A stretch of DNA of 64,000 bases. Origin: Pseudomonadota bacterium. GTDB taxonomy: Bacteria > Pseudomonadota > Gammaproteobacteria > Steroidobacterales > Steroidobacteraceae. This document shows positions 54,105 to 61,637 of this stretch, in pieces. A program made the translations under genes and the position numbers. The stretch's first letter is position 1; the number at the start of each line of letters is the position of its first letter. The stretch is from contig JBBCGI010000001.1 in NCBI GenBank assembly GCA_037200975.1, positions 4,299,716 to 4,363,715 of the forward strand, given 5' to 3'. The notes under the pieces were generated by a model. The model had not been told where the DNA came from, did no database searches, and saw nothing but the letters and a program-made list of their open reading frames with translations.

Positions 54105-54542
54105 ATGTCGATGGAGAATTACGAAACCGTGTTGTTGGGCCTGCGCGCCGCGCTGCTGCTGCTGGCTTTCGGTGGCTTTGCGTGGGCATTGCTCGCCGCG
54201 CGCCGCGATTCCGCCGCCAACTTCGCGCGTCTCTCCGCGCAACACGACCAGGCGCTCGTCGAGATCCAGCGGCTCGCCGAGAAACTCACCGAACTCTCAA
54301 GTCAAGTGCACGACCTTTCGCTGCCGTCGCCCATGGTCAGCCGCCAGGCGGCGGCGCCCGCCGAAGCGCCGCAGCCATTGCCCGGTGCCGCTCCGAGCGG
54401 TGCCCGCGGCTACGAGATGGCGATCCGCATGGCCCGCGGGGGCGCGAGCATCGAGGAGATCGTCGCGAGCTGCGGCACCACGCGGGCCGAAGCGCGCCTG
54501 TTGCGCCGTCTGCACTGCGCCGCCGGTGCCCACGCGGCTTGA
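54105..54542 (+). CDS. DUF2802 membrane protein of the motility locus
   Basis: The 145-residue product has one N-terminal membrane helix (about 8-30), a coiled-coil stretch (RLSAQHDQALVEIQRLAEKLTEL), an alanine/proline linker, and a C-terminal helix-turn-helix-like segment (YEMAIRMARGGASIEEIVASCGTTRAEARLLRRL). This architecture matches the DUF2802 proteins commonly found near motCD in gammaproteobacteria, whose function is unknown. The preceding sigma-54 promoter ties it to flagellar timing. Confidence 0.8.
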   Translation: MSMENYETVLLGLRAALLLLAFGGFAWALLAARRDSAANFARLSAQHDQALVEIQRLAEKLTELSSQVHDLSLPSPMVSRQAAAPAEAPQPLPGAAPSGARGYEMAIRMARGGASIEEIVASCGTTRAEARLLRRLHCAAGAHAA

Positions 54543-54608
54543 CATATCGCGCACCGGCAAGGCGGAGCCCCGCCTGACACGGGCAGTTCACATTAAGCAT
54601 TTAAACGT

Positions 54609-54635
54609 TAAATACCCGGCGCTCCGGACCGATAA
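54609..54635 (+). promoter_or_regulatory. Sigma-28 promoter of the HDOD operon
   Basis: TAAA at 54609-54612, a 15-base spacer, and ACCGATAA at 54628-54635 match TAAA-N15-GCCGATAA with one change. Transcription would start around 54641-54643, which makes the ATG at 54643 effectively leaderless and favours the downstream TTG start at 54667. Confidence 0.82.
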
Positions 54636-54666
54636 CCACTGCATGAGTTTGGATCAGGAGCCTGCC

Positions 54667-55551
54667 TTGGTTGTTACCCGCGGCGTGATTTCAGCCGCTG
54701 GGCGTGGCAGCGATGCCGCACGCCTCGTCGAAGCATTGGGCGTCGAGCTGGCGGGCGAAAAGATCGACCTGCCGAGTTTCCCCGATATCGCCGTGCGCGT
54801 CCGCAGGGCGCTCGCCAACGACGAAGTCGAAATCGAACACGTCGTACGCGTCGTCAGCGCCGAGCCGGCGCTGGCCGCGCGGCTGCTGCAGCTTTCGAAT
54901 TCCGCGGCGCTCAACGCCAGCGGCAAGCGCCTCACCGATCTGCGCGCTGCGATCTCCCGCATCGGATTCAACATGGCACGCAGCGCGACGATCGCCTTCG
55001 CGATGTCCCAGCTGCGCCGTGCGGAGGCCTACAAGGGACTCGACGAGCCGTTGATGGAGCTCTGGCAACACGGCGCCCATGTCGGCGCGGTAAGCCATGT
55101 CATCGCCAGCCGCTTCACGCAGGTGAACGCGGATACCTCGCTACTCGCCGGGCTGCTGCAGGGCGTCGGCAAACTCTATCTACTCACGCGTGCGGCGCGA
55201 TATCCCGCGTTGCTGCGGGACGCCGGCACCTACCAGCAAATCGTCGCTGAGTGGCACGGGCGGGTAGCCCAAGCCATTCTGCGCAATTGGGATATGGCCG
55301 AGGAGGTCGTCCGCGCCGTTGTGGACTGCGAGGACCTCGACCGCACTCACGAGGGGACTACCGATCTCACGGACGTACTCGCTGTCAGCAACGCGCTGGC
55401 GTCGCTCGGGCCCGATCCGCGCGGCGACGACATGTTGTTCCTTGGAATGCCCGCCGCGCGCCGGATGAAGCTCGACGCAAAATCCTGCGGCGCGGCGCTG
55501 GCTGAATCCCACCACGCAATTTCCTCGCTTCGGCAGGCATTGGGCGCATGA
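54667..55551 (+). CDS. HDOD domain protein 1
   Basis: The protein of about 294 residues is mostly one HDOD domain, a non-catalytic relative of HD phosphohydrolases found in signalling proteins. Typical segments are LLQLSNSAALNASGKRLTDLRAAISRIG and LLAGLLQGVGKLYLLTRAARYP; the metal-binding HD pair is absent. TTG 54667 has AGGAG six bases upstream, while ATG 54643 coincides with the predicted transcription start. It is the first of three tandem paralogues under a sigma-28 promoter, so it is probably made late with the filament. HDOD proteins influence motility in Xanthomonas; a similar role here is inference. Confidence 0.85.
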   Translation: MVVTRGVISAAGRGSDAARLVEALGVELAGEKIDLPSFPDIAVRVRRALANDEVEIEHVVRVVSAEPALAARLLQLSNSAALNASGKRLTDLRAAISRIGFNMARSATIAFAMSQLRRAEAYKGLDEPLMELWQHGAHVGAVSHVIASRFTQVNADTSLLAGLLQGVGKLYLLTRAARYPALLRDAGTYQQIVAEWHGRVAQAILRNWDMAEEVVRAVVDCEDLDRTHEGTTDLTDVLAVSNALASLGPDPRGDDMLFLGMPAARRMKLDAKSCGAALAESHHAISSLRQALGA

Positions 55552-56441
55552 GTACGGCAGAAGCCACTTCGACGATCGAGACGCGCGCGATGCCGAACAC
55601 CGTGGTGTTCGCCTTCGTGAAGGCGCTTGCCGCCGAGCTTTCGCAGGGCCAGGTGGAACTGCCTTCGGTGCCCGACATCGTGCTCAAGCTGCAGAAGACG
55701 CTGTCCGACGAGAACGTCTCCAATGACATCGTCGTGCGCGTGGTCGGCTCCGAGCCCATGCTCGCAGGCAAACTCATGAGCATGGCCAATTCCGCGGCGT
55801 TGAATTCCTCCGGCCGCAAGATTGCCGACCTGCGCATGGCCGTGGCGCGCGTCGGGTTCAACATCGTCCGGTCGGCATCGCTCGCCTTCGTCGTCGACCA
55901 GCTCAAGAAGTCACCCGAATTCAAACATCTCGAAGCGCCGCTCGACGGCCTGTGGAAGAACAGCGTACAGATCGCGGCTTTGTCGCATGTGATCGCGCGG
56001 CGCTTCTCGTCGCTCAACGGCGATACCGCTTTGCTGGCGGGTCTGATGCACAACGTCGGCCGTATCTACATCCTGACGCGCGCGGCCAAATACCCAACGC
56101 TTACTGCCGATCCGCTGACCTACAACGCGATCGTGCGCGACTGGCACACGAATGTGTCGAAGGCGCTGCTCGAGAACTGGCGGGTCGCCGACGAGATCGT
56201 CGACGCGGTCGCCTCTCATGAAGACATGGACCGCGATCAGCGCGGGCCCGTGACGCTGACCGACGTGTTGTCGCTGGCCACGCTGGTGGAACGCAACCGG
56301 CACGGCGGCGAGATGGATGCCGCGAACGACTCGCTGGTCAAGGGATTGAAGCGCCTGCAGCTGCAGCTGCGCGATTGCGCCAGCGTGATCGACGAATCCG
56401 CCGAAGAAATTGCAGCGCTCAAAGCGGCGTTGGGAGGTTAG
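55548..56441 (+). CDS. HDOD domain protein 2
   Basis: This second tandem HDOD paralogue has 297 residues. The ATG overlaps the previous stop (ATGA). Core motifs are QVELPSVPDIVLKLQKTL, MLAGKLMSMANSAALNSSGRKIADLRMAVARVG and LLAGLMHNVGRIYILTRAAKYP. A C-terminal helix (LKRLQLQLRDCASVIDESAEEIAALKAAL) may be a coiled-coil output or dimerisation segment, and it recurs in paralogue 3. Confidence 0.86.
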   Translation: MSTAEATSTIETRAMPNTVVFAFVKALAAELSQGQVELPSVPDIVLKLQKTLSDENVSNDIVVRVVGSEPMLAGKLMSMANSAALNSSGRKIADLRMAVARVGFNIVRSASLAFVVDQLKKSPEFKHLEAPLDGLWKNSVQIAALSHVIARRFSSLNGDTALLAGLMHNVGRIYILTRAAKYPTLTADPLTYNAIVRDWHTNVSKALLENWRVADEIVDAVASHEDMDRDQRGPVTLTDVLSLATLVERNRHGGEMDAANDSLVKGLKRLQLQLRDCASVIDESAEEIAALKAALGG

Positions 56442-56445
56442 GGAT

Positions 56446-57336
56446 ATGCCCGCGATGGCGCTAGGGACGACAACCATCGAGAACATCGTCGCGCATGATG
56501 CCGCGGCGCTCGAGAAAGATTTGGCCGGGATCAAACCCGACGCGCAGGTTGCGCTGCCTGGCGTGCCGCAGATCGTCACGCGTCTGCAGCAGATGCTCAG
56601 CGATCCCAATGTCGGCATCCCGCAGCTCGTGCCCGTGATCAACTATGAGCCGGTGCTCGTGGGGCGCGTGTTGCAGATGGCGAATTCGGCAGCGTTGAAT
56701 CCGACGCGCCGGAAAGTGACGGACATTCGTAACGCCGTGACGCGCGTGGGCTTCGACCTGCTGCGGTCGGCCGCGCTGGCTTATGCCATGCGTCAGCTGT
56801 CGCAGGCGCACCAGGTCAAGGACATCCGGCCACACATGGAGGCACTGTGGGAGCGCAGTGCGTGGACCGCGGCGGTGTCGTTCGTGATTGCGCGCAAATT
56901 CACGCGCGTGAATCGCGATCTCGCGTTCCTGGGTGGGCTCATGCATGGGGTGGGGAAGCTGTTCATCCTGACGCGTGCGGCGCACTACCCGTTTGTGCTG
57001 CGGGACCGGACGAAGTACGGCGCGATATTGCGCAAGTGGCATGCGCCGTTTGCGAAAGGGATTCTGGCGGGGTGGCGGGTCAATGAAGATGTGATCGACG
57101 CTGTCGTGCAGTACGAGAATCTCAACCGCGAAGTGGTGGGGGATGAGCCGGATCTGACGGATATTCTTGCCACTAGCTACCTTGTGGTGGGGCATGCGGG
57201 GCGTATGCACGATCTGTCGATGACGGTGGAGAAGATCGCGTCGTTTTCCCGGCTGCGGTTGAATTTGATGGCCGTGGAAGAGACGCTCGAGCAGGCGAAA
57301 GAAGAAATCGAAGATTTGCGGCTGTCGATCAAGTAA
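56446..57336 (+). CDS. HDOD domain protein 3
   Basis: This third HDOD paralogue has about 296 residues, with QVALPGVPQIVTRLQQML, VLQMANSAALNPTRRKVTDIRNAVTRVG and LGGLMHGVGKLFILTRAAHYP, and a charged C-terminal helix (EETLEQAKEEIEDLRLSIK). GGGAGG precedes ATG 56446; ATG 56455 is also possible. It is four bases from gene 2. Its stop lies 12 bases before a GTTAGGC core-like site, where the character of the DNA changes. Confidence 0.86.
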   Translation: MPAMALGTTTIENIVAHDAAALEKDLAGIKPDAQVALPGVPQIVTRLQQMLSDPNVGIPQLVPVINYEPVLVGRVLQMANSAALNPTRRKVTDIRNAVTRVGFDLLRSAALAYAMRQLSQAHQVKDIRPHMEALWERSAWTAAVSFVIARKFTRVNRDLAFLGGLMHGVGKLFILTRAAHYPFVLRDRTKYGAILRKWHAPFAKGILAGWRVNEDVIDAVVQYENLNREVVGDEPDLTDILATSYLVVGHAGRMHDLSMTVEKIASFSRLRLNLMAVEETLEQAKEEIEDLRLSIK

Positions 57337-57348
57337 GTCGGCTCAGCC

Positions 57349-57355
57349 GTTAGGC
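57349..57355 (+). other. Integron-type core site at the left edge of the cassette-like region
   Basis: GTTAGGC in the context CTCAGCC-GTTAGGC fits the 3' core (GTTRRRY) and its usual upstream flank in attC sites. No matching left half is visible because the HDOD stop is 12 bases away. The heptamer also occurs in ordinary genes of this window, so alone it is weak evidence. Confidence 0.35.
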
Positions 57356-57423
57356 GGAAAATCTCGCCATTCGCGCAAGATTTAGAGGTGCGCGAATGAC
57401 GGCGCCAATTCTAGCGTGGGCGC

Positions 57424-57614
57424 ATGAAAGTGAGCGACCTGCTGCGCCTCCTGCACATCGATGGGTGGTTCTTGGTCGCGACGCGCGGCAGTCATCGGCA
57501 ATTCAAGCACCGGCGAAGCCAGGGCGGGTAACGGTTCCGGGAAAGCCGAGCGATGATTTGGCACCGGGCACTCTCAACAGTATCCTCAAGCAGGCTGGCC
57601 TCAGGCGAAATTAA
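57424..57614 (+). pseudogene. hicA: HicA-type toxin gene with a frameshift
   Basis: The first 36 codons read MKVSDLLRLLHIDGWF... RGSHRQFKH, a clear HicA N-terminus with the catalytic histidine in GSHRQF, and then reach a stop at 57532-57534. The rest of the family pattern (KPGRVTVPGKPSDDLAPGTL and SILKQAGL) continues in another frame to the stop at 57612-57614. Restoring one C in CACCGGCG near 57498 would rejoin the halves. HicA is a small mRNA interferase. As written, the gene cannot make intact toxin. The change could also be a sequencing error. Confidence 0.8.
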
Positions 57615-57624
57615 GGTAACTGCG

Positions 57625-57837
57625 ATGCGCTACGCCGTTGTCATTGAAAACGCGGGTTCGAACTTCTCGGCCTATGTTCCAGATCTGCCGGGTTGCATCG
57701 CAACTGGCGCAACGCTAGCGGATACGGAGGCCGCTATTCGCGAAGCAATTGCTTTCCACCTCGATGGGCTGCGAGAAGACGGCTCGCCCATTCCACCGCC
57801 CTCAAGTACCGTCGAATACGTCGAAGTTGCCGCCTGA
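57625..57837 (+). CDS. hicB: HicB-type antitoxin
   Basis: This 70-residue HicB-fold protein has the YAVVIENAGSNFSAYVPDLPGC start, the GATLADTEAAIREAIAFHL helix and an EDGSPIPPP turn, all standard for HicB. It lacks a C-terminal DNA-binding extension, as in the short HicB class. AAGG lies eight bases upstream of ATG 57625, ten bases after the broken hicA. An intact antitoxin beside a broken toxin suggests a decaying module. Confidence 0.88.
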   Translation: MRYAVVIENAGSNFSAYVPDLPGCIATGATLADTEAAIREAIAFHLDGLREDGSPIPPPSSTVEYVEVAA

Positions 57838-58127
57838 CAAATCGTTGGAGCAGACTTCGCCGCCAATCCGATCGGTGTCGAGTACGGCCCGGAAGACTGG
57901 ATGGCGAGGCTGCGCGATGGTACTCCCGCATCCGATTTTCTGCCGCGCCAAACTCACGAACTCATTTCACCGATTCGAGGTTCGCTTGGGAATTAGACAC
58001 CGCACGTTGGCGAAGTGATGTGGCCTAACAAGTCGCTCGAGCGCAGGGTGAGCACCTCGCGAATTTGACTCGTGCTCTTAGAGCCAGACGACGAGCGGCT
58101 CGTCGAGTATCTCGAACAGAGGACACC
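57834..58127 (+). other. Degraded cassette tail with attC-left-half-like sequences
   Basis: At the hicB stop, CTGACAAATCGTTGGAGC resembles an attC left half. A better match, GCCTAACAAGTCGCTCGAGC, starts at 58023. No GTTAGGC right half follows either within 140 bases. The stretch between is short broken frames (about 290 bases, no gene recognised). A perfect 7-bp stem with a 3-base loop (CGACGAG-CGG-CTCGTCG) lies at about 58089-58105, before the next gene. The best reading is an eroded cassette boundary. Confidence 0.4.
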
Positions 58128-58745
58128 ATGGGAATCTTGACCTTCAGTATCAACGTCACCCTGGACGGCTGCGTCGATCACCAGGAAGGAATCGCCGACG
58201 ACGAGACGCGCGCCTTCTTCACCCGCCTCATGGACGAGAGCGGGGCGATGCTGTGGGGCCGCGTCACTTACGAGATGATGGAGAGTTACTGGCCAGCGGT
58301 CGCCCGCGGCGACGCCGAGGCACCGCCGGCGATGCGCGAGTGGGCGATCAAGCTTGCGGCCAAGCCGAAGTACGTGGTGTCCTCGACGCGAAAGGACTTC
58401 CCCTGGGCCAACAGCCACCACATCGCCGGCAATCTGCGCACGGGTGTACGGAAGCTCAAGGACGCGACCCCGAACGGCGTGCTCCTCGGTAGTGGCAAGC
58501 TCGCGACCGAGCTGGACCGGCTGGATCTGATCGACGAGTACAAGTTACTCGTCCACCCCAGGATCGCCGGCCACGGCCCGACGCTTTACGAGGGCGGGCT
58601 GCCCAGCACGCGACGGCTCGAGTTGATCTCGGCGAAGCCGCTCCGCGGTGGCGCGGTTGCCATGCACTACCGGCGCGCGTGCGACGGTCGGCTCAATCGT
58701 TCGTCAATAACCTCACAGCCTACAAACGAAATCTTACTCACATGA
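58128..58745 (+). CDS. Dihydrofolate reductase family (RibD C-terminal-like) protein
   Basis: The 205-residue product has the RibD_C/DHFR-like fold: LTFSINVTLDGCVDHQEG at the start, MLWGRVTYEMMESYWP (substrate/cofactor region), VVSSTRKDF, GVLLGSGKLATELDRLDLIDEYKLLVHPRIAGHG and a final RGGAVAMHYRRA. Members are NADPH-dependent reductases of unknown substrate, common in soil bacteria and in gene cassettes. About 25 C-terminal residues beyond the family end look like read-through sequence. It overlaps the next gene by four bases. Confidence 0.85.
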   Translation: MGILTFSINVTLDGCVDHQEGIADDETRAFFTRLMDESGAMLWGRVTYEMMESYWPAVARGDAEAPPAMREWAIKLAAKPKYVVSSTRKDFPWANSHHIAGNLRTGVRKLKDATPNGVLLGSGKLATELDRLDLIDEYKLLVHPRIAGHGPTLYEGGLPSTRRLELISAKPLRGGAVAMHYRRACDGRLNRSSITSQPTNEILLT

Positions 58746-59149
58746 ATACGGCGCAAATCGCCAAGCTTGCCTCCGCTTCGATGTCCGGCTCGATGCCTTT
58801 CCCGCAAATCGTTAGTGGTTTGCTTGGTGAAGGCGTCGAGTCCTATCACGTCGACTATCGAGCTCTGCATTTCACCTTCTACGGCGTGAGCAGTGGTGTC
58901 GTCGTCGTTCCTCTGATTTTTGAACGGCTGCCCGAGATCGCCGAACGTTTTGACGCGCCAGCTCTTCGTGCGGCAATCCTGGATAACCAGAAGAAAGGGC
59001 AGGCGTTCCGGGATTTCTGTAGCCGAGCCATCTTGGCTGGGGTGCACTCTTACCACGCTTTTCTGCGCGGCAAGCGTGTGGTCTACCTCGGTCGTCATGG
59101 AGACCAGCACGTCGAATGGTTTCCGGGCGCGGCACCTGCTGATGTCTAG
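58742..59149 (+). CDS. DUF1398 (YbcV-like) family protein
   Basis: The 135-residue product has features of the DUF1398 family: SGSMPFPQIVSGLLGEGVESYHVDYR near the start, a FYG motif, and the C-terminal DFCSRAILAGVHSYHAFLRGKRVVYLGRHGDQHVEWFP. Function is unknown. It starts at ATG 58742 overlapping the previous stop, and its TAG lies inside a core-like GTCTAGC, as commonly happens where a cassette gene ends in its own attC site. Confidence 0.8.
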   Translation: MNTAQIAKLASASMSGSMPFPQIVSGLLGEGVESYHVDYRALHFTFYGVSSGVVVVPLIFERLPEIAERFDAPALRAAILDNQKKGQAFRDFCSRAILAGVHSYHAFLRGKRVVYLGRHGDQHVEWFPGAAPADV

Positions 59150-59231
59150 CAAATGGCTCAGGCGCACGCGTGAAAGATAAAGTGTCAAGTTCACGCAGCA
59201 GCGCCCATGGCGCTCACCTCAGCCGTTAGGC
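59144..59231 (+). repeat. attC-like site (88 bp)
   Basis: It begins with GTCTAGC (one mismatch from RYYYAAC) and ends with GTTAGGC, preceded by CTCAGCC. Between them GCGTGAA (59168-59174) pairs perfectly with TTCACGC (59190-59196), and GGCGC (59161-59165) with GCGCC (59201-59205), giving the imperfect palindrome expected of attC. The length fits the attC range. No integrase gene is in the window. Confidence 0.5.
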
Positions 59232-59238
59232 GGCTCTC

Positions 59239-59409
59239 ATGGATCTCTGGCTTTTCCGAGAGAGGATGACAATGGTCGGCGTAGTCATGGCGCAGTGGAT
59301 TGTCGCTAGCACTCTCCCCGCATTTGCTGTCGGGTATTTGCCGATGCCGAATGGTTGGAAAACACTCTTGCCTGTCAGGAGCTTGGCTCGAGTGTCAGGT
59401 CCATGTTGA
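59239..59409 (+). CDS. Possible small hydrophobic protein in the flavin reductase leader
   Basis: A 56-codon frame starts ATG GAT CTC just after the attC-like site and ends overlapping the start of the next gene. It would encode a short protein with one hydrophobic stretch (MVGVVMAQWIVASTLPAFAV). There is no clear ribosome site and no recognised family. It may be a chance frame in the cassette leader. Confidence 0.2.
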   Translation: MDLWLFRERMTMVGVVMAQWIVASTLPAFAVGYLPMPNGWKTLLPVRSLARVSGPC

Positions 59410-59942
59410 ACGCCATCGCCTTGTTCTCCAGTTCCCGTCGCAACGGCAACACCGGCCAGTTCGTGGATCGCATTGCCACGAACCTGAAGATCGAGATCGT
59501 CGACCTCGCCAGCGTTCGAATGTCAGGGTACGACTACGAGCACCGAAATCGGAACGATGACTTTGAGCCGCTCATGAAGCGTGTATTGGAGTTCGATCAG
59601 TTGCTGTTCGCCACGCCCGTTTATTGGTACGCGGTAGCTCCGACGATGAAAGTGTTTCTCGATCGGATCTCGGACTATCTAGAGCTTCCCGACCTTCTGA
59701 ACGAGGGTCGCCGATTGCGGGGGAAGAGGGCGTACGTGGTGTGCACGTCGATCTATGATGAAGCTCCCGCATCTTTCGTGAATGCCTTTCGCGATACGTT
59801 CAACTACCTTGGCATCCACTTTGGTGGCGTCGCACACGCCAACTGTCGAGACGGCTATTTGCCTGCCAGGCACGATACCGACGCTGACTTGTTTGCTCGG
59901 CAGGTAAAGAATGCAAAGGCGGATGCCAAGGCGCAGCCATGA
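59403..59942 (+). CDS. NADPH-dependent FMN reductase / flavodoxin-like protein
   Basis: The 179-residue product has a flavodoxin-like fold, with phosphate-binding loop ALFSSSRRNGNTGQFVD at the N-terminus, FATPVYWYAVAPTMKVFLDRISDYLEL (the FMN and dimer region) and RGKRAYVVCTSIYDEAPASF. Members reduce quinones, FMN or azo compounds with NAD(P)H; the substrate cannot be inferred. It follows an attC-like site in the same orientation, as expected for a gene cassette. After its stop, 77 bases separate it from a convergent minus-strand gene. Confidence 0.85.
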   Translation: MLNAIALFSSSRRNGNTGQFVDRIATNLKIEIVDLASVRMSGYDYEHRNRNDDFEPLMKRVLEFDQLLFATPVYWYAVAPTMKVFLDRISDYLELPDLLNEGRRLRGKRAYVVCTSIYDEAPASFVNAFRDTFNYLGIHFGGVAHANCRDGYLPARHDTDADLFARQVKNAKADAKAQP

Positions 59943-60019
59943 ATCCGCCGTTGTCCAGTGAATAACTACTGGTGATTGCATGCGGCGCCTTGTGCAGGAT
60001 TTGTTGACGCGGAGTGCGC

Positions 60020-60373
60020 CTACTTCGCCCCCGGTGGCGCAAACACGTCCACTGAAAGCGTCACGGTCCGGCTCTCCCTCGGATCGAGCGCCCCAACTCC
60101 AACTACCTTGCGCGCCACTTCCTCTCCGCGCTCGTTCTTGACCGAAACCACGACCGAGTACTCCCACGAATCGGCGCCGGCCTCCGGATTGCGGAACGCG
60201 CCTTCAACCCGCAGCGCCGAGAACGTCGCCTGCGCACGGGCCTCGACGATCGCATTCGGATCGAACCGCAGATGGTGATGGCATCCCGGGCAGATCCTCG
60301 CGCTCTCGAGGATCGTTGCCTTGCAATGCGGACAGGTCCTGGTCTTCCCGGGTGCCGCGACACGGACGTTCAT
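60020..60373 (-). CDS. Zinc-ribbon protein next to bactofilin
   Basis: The 117-residue protein has an N-terminal zinc ribbon with CPHC and CPGC pairs (TCPHCKATILESARICPGCHHHLRF). A beta-rich domain follows (WEYSVVVSVKNERGEEVARKVVGVGALDPRESRTVTLSVDVF) resembling Ig-like FxLYD-type folds. No catalytic motif is seen. It starts 7 bases after bactofilin, so the two are probably cotranscribed and may act together in envelope or cytoskeletal organisation, which is inference. Confidence 0.7.
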   Translation of the reverse strand: MNVRVAAPGKTRTCPHCKATILESARICPGCHHHLRFDPNAIVEARAQATFSALRVEGAFRNPEAGADSWEYSVVVSVKNERGEEVARKVVGVGALDPRESRTVTLSVDVFAPPGAK

Positions 60374-60380
60374 CGGAACG

Positions 60381-60857
60381 TCAGTGCTTGGACTTCTCGT
60401 CCCAACCGAACTCCGCCTTGCCGCGCATGCGTGAACCGGCCGCGACAGTGAGCGAGCCAGCCTTCAGTTCGCCATTGAGCACGCCCGTCTGAAGTAGTTC
60501 GACGCGTGATGCGGCATCGATGTTGCCATCGAGCTGGCCGCCGATGGTCACCGTGTCGGCTTTGACGCCGCCGGTCAGGTGCGCGCCAGGCTCGATCGTC
60601 AGGTTGCCCTGCACGTTGACATCGCCTTTGAACTCGCCGGCGATGCGAACGTGGCCCGCGCCTTCGATCTTGCCTTCGATGACGAGCCCGGCGGAAATCA
60701 CGGATTCCTTCAGCGCCGCATCCGAACGGGCCTGCGTAACAGCAGGGCGCACAGGCGCATCGGAAACGGCGGACAATACGGCGACCTTTTCGGGCGCTTT
60801 CGCAGCCGGGGCGGGGGCGTTCTTCTCGCGGTCAGATTGATCGTTCCACAATGCCAT
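60381..60857 (-). CDS. Bactofilin family cytoskeletal protein
   Basis: The 158-residue product has a disordered N-terminus and a bactofilin beta-helix core (about 58-145), with repeating GLVIEGKIEGAGHVRIAGEFKGDV, NLTIEPGAHLTGGVKADTVTIGGQLDGNI and TGVLNGELKAGSLTVAAGSRM. Bactofilins polymerise without nucleotide and scaffold cell-wall enzymes, stalks or polar structures. ATG 60857 has AGGAG just upstream. An open frame extends to 60992 but lacks bactofilin character. It is oriented against its cassette-like neighbours, so it may be resident chromosome. Confidence 0.88.
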   Translation of the reverse strand: MALWNDQSDREKNAPAPAAKAPEKVAVLSAVSDAPVRPAVTQARSDAALKESVISAGLVIEGKIEGAGHVRIAGEFKGDVNVQGNLTIEPGAHLTGGVKADTVTIGGQLDGNIDAASRVELLQTGVLNGELKAGSLTVAAGSRMRGKAEFGWDEKSKH

Positions 60858-60992
60858 GACGAAACTCCTGTAATTGAAACGCGCGATCTTGCGCGAGATC
60901 GTGGGACGTAAGTACACAGCGAAGTCCGGAGTGTCAAACTCCCGAGCAATTTGTCGGGATATGCCGACAATGGCCGAGGGTAGAGCAGGCAC

Positions 60993-61637
60993 ATGGAAAA
61001 CAAGATGTCGAACTCAAGCAGCACTGGCGCGCTGGCCGCATTCGCAGCCCGTGCCTGTTTCGTCGTCATGGCGCTGATGGTCGTGGTAGCTGGCGCTCTC
61101 ACACCAGGGTACAGCCACGTCAGTCAATTCATCAGCGAACTGGGCGCTCGCGGTTCGCCGTACGAATGGCCGGTGCGGTTCGCAGGCTTTCTTCCGTCGG
61201 GCGTTCTCCTGCTCGCATTCTGTGGTTTCGCATTCGCTGCGCTCCCGCGATCTCGCGGTGCCGCGCTCGGGCTGCTGGGCCTCGCGGTGTATGCGGTGGG
61301 CTATGTCGTCGCGGCGTCATTCCCTTGCGACCTCGGTTGCCGGCCAGAGACACCAAGCACCTCACAACTCATACACAACGCGGTTGGATTGCTGGGCTAT
61401 CTTCTCGCGCCTGCCTTCCTGCTCGCCCTTGCGCGCGCGGCACTCGCATGGCCGGACGCGGGTCGCCTGGTCGTGGCCGGGTACGTGGCTTCGGGGGCCG
61501 CACTTGTTGGGCTGCTCACGTTCTCACCATCTTCGCCCGCCGCGGGCTTGAGTCAGCGGCTCATGGAATGCGCAGTTCTTGCGTGGGCGGTGTTGTGCGG
61601 TGGCTATCTGGCGAAGCAAAGCATTCGCAGCGCCTAA
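60993..61637 (+). CDS. DUF998 family membrane protein
   Basis: The 214-residue product has about six transmembrane segments and the DUF998 pattern: LTPGYSHVSQFISELGARGSPYEW near the start, then FLPSGVLLLAFCGFAFAAL, and ASFPCDLGCRPETPSTSQLIHN in an outer loop with paired cysteines. Function is unknown. The stop codon TAA lies within GCCTAAC, exactly as in many integron cassettes, and DUF998 genes are frequent cassette cargo. It is divergent from bactofilin across 135 bases. Confidence 0.85.
   Translation: MENKMSNSSSTGALAAFAARACFVVMALMVVVAGALTPGYSHVSQFISELGARGSPYEWPVRFAGFLPSGVLLLAFCGFAFAALPRSRGAALGLLGLAVYAVGYVVAASFPCDLGCRPETPSTSQLIHNAVGLLGYLLAPAFLLALARAALAWPDAGRLVVAGYVASGAALVGLLTFSPSSPAAGLSQRLMECAVLAWAVLCGGYLAKQSIRSA

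Noticed and set aside
58023-58127. A complete attC site starting at GCCTAAC 58023
   Set aside because: No matching GTTAGGC lies within the usual length, so only a left half is reported.
60858-60992. Upstream extension of the bactofilin reading frame to 60992
   Set aside because: The extension lacks bactofilin features, and AGGAG directly precedes ATG 60857.
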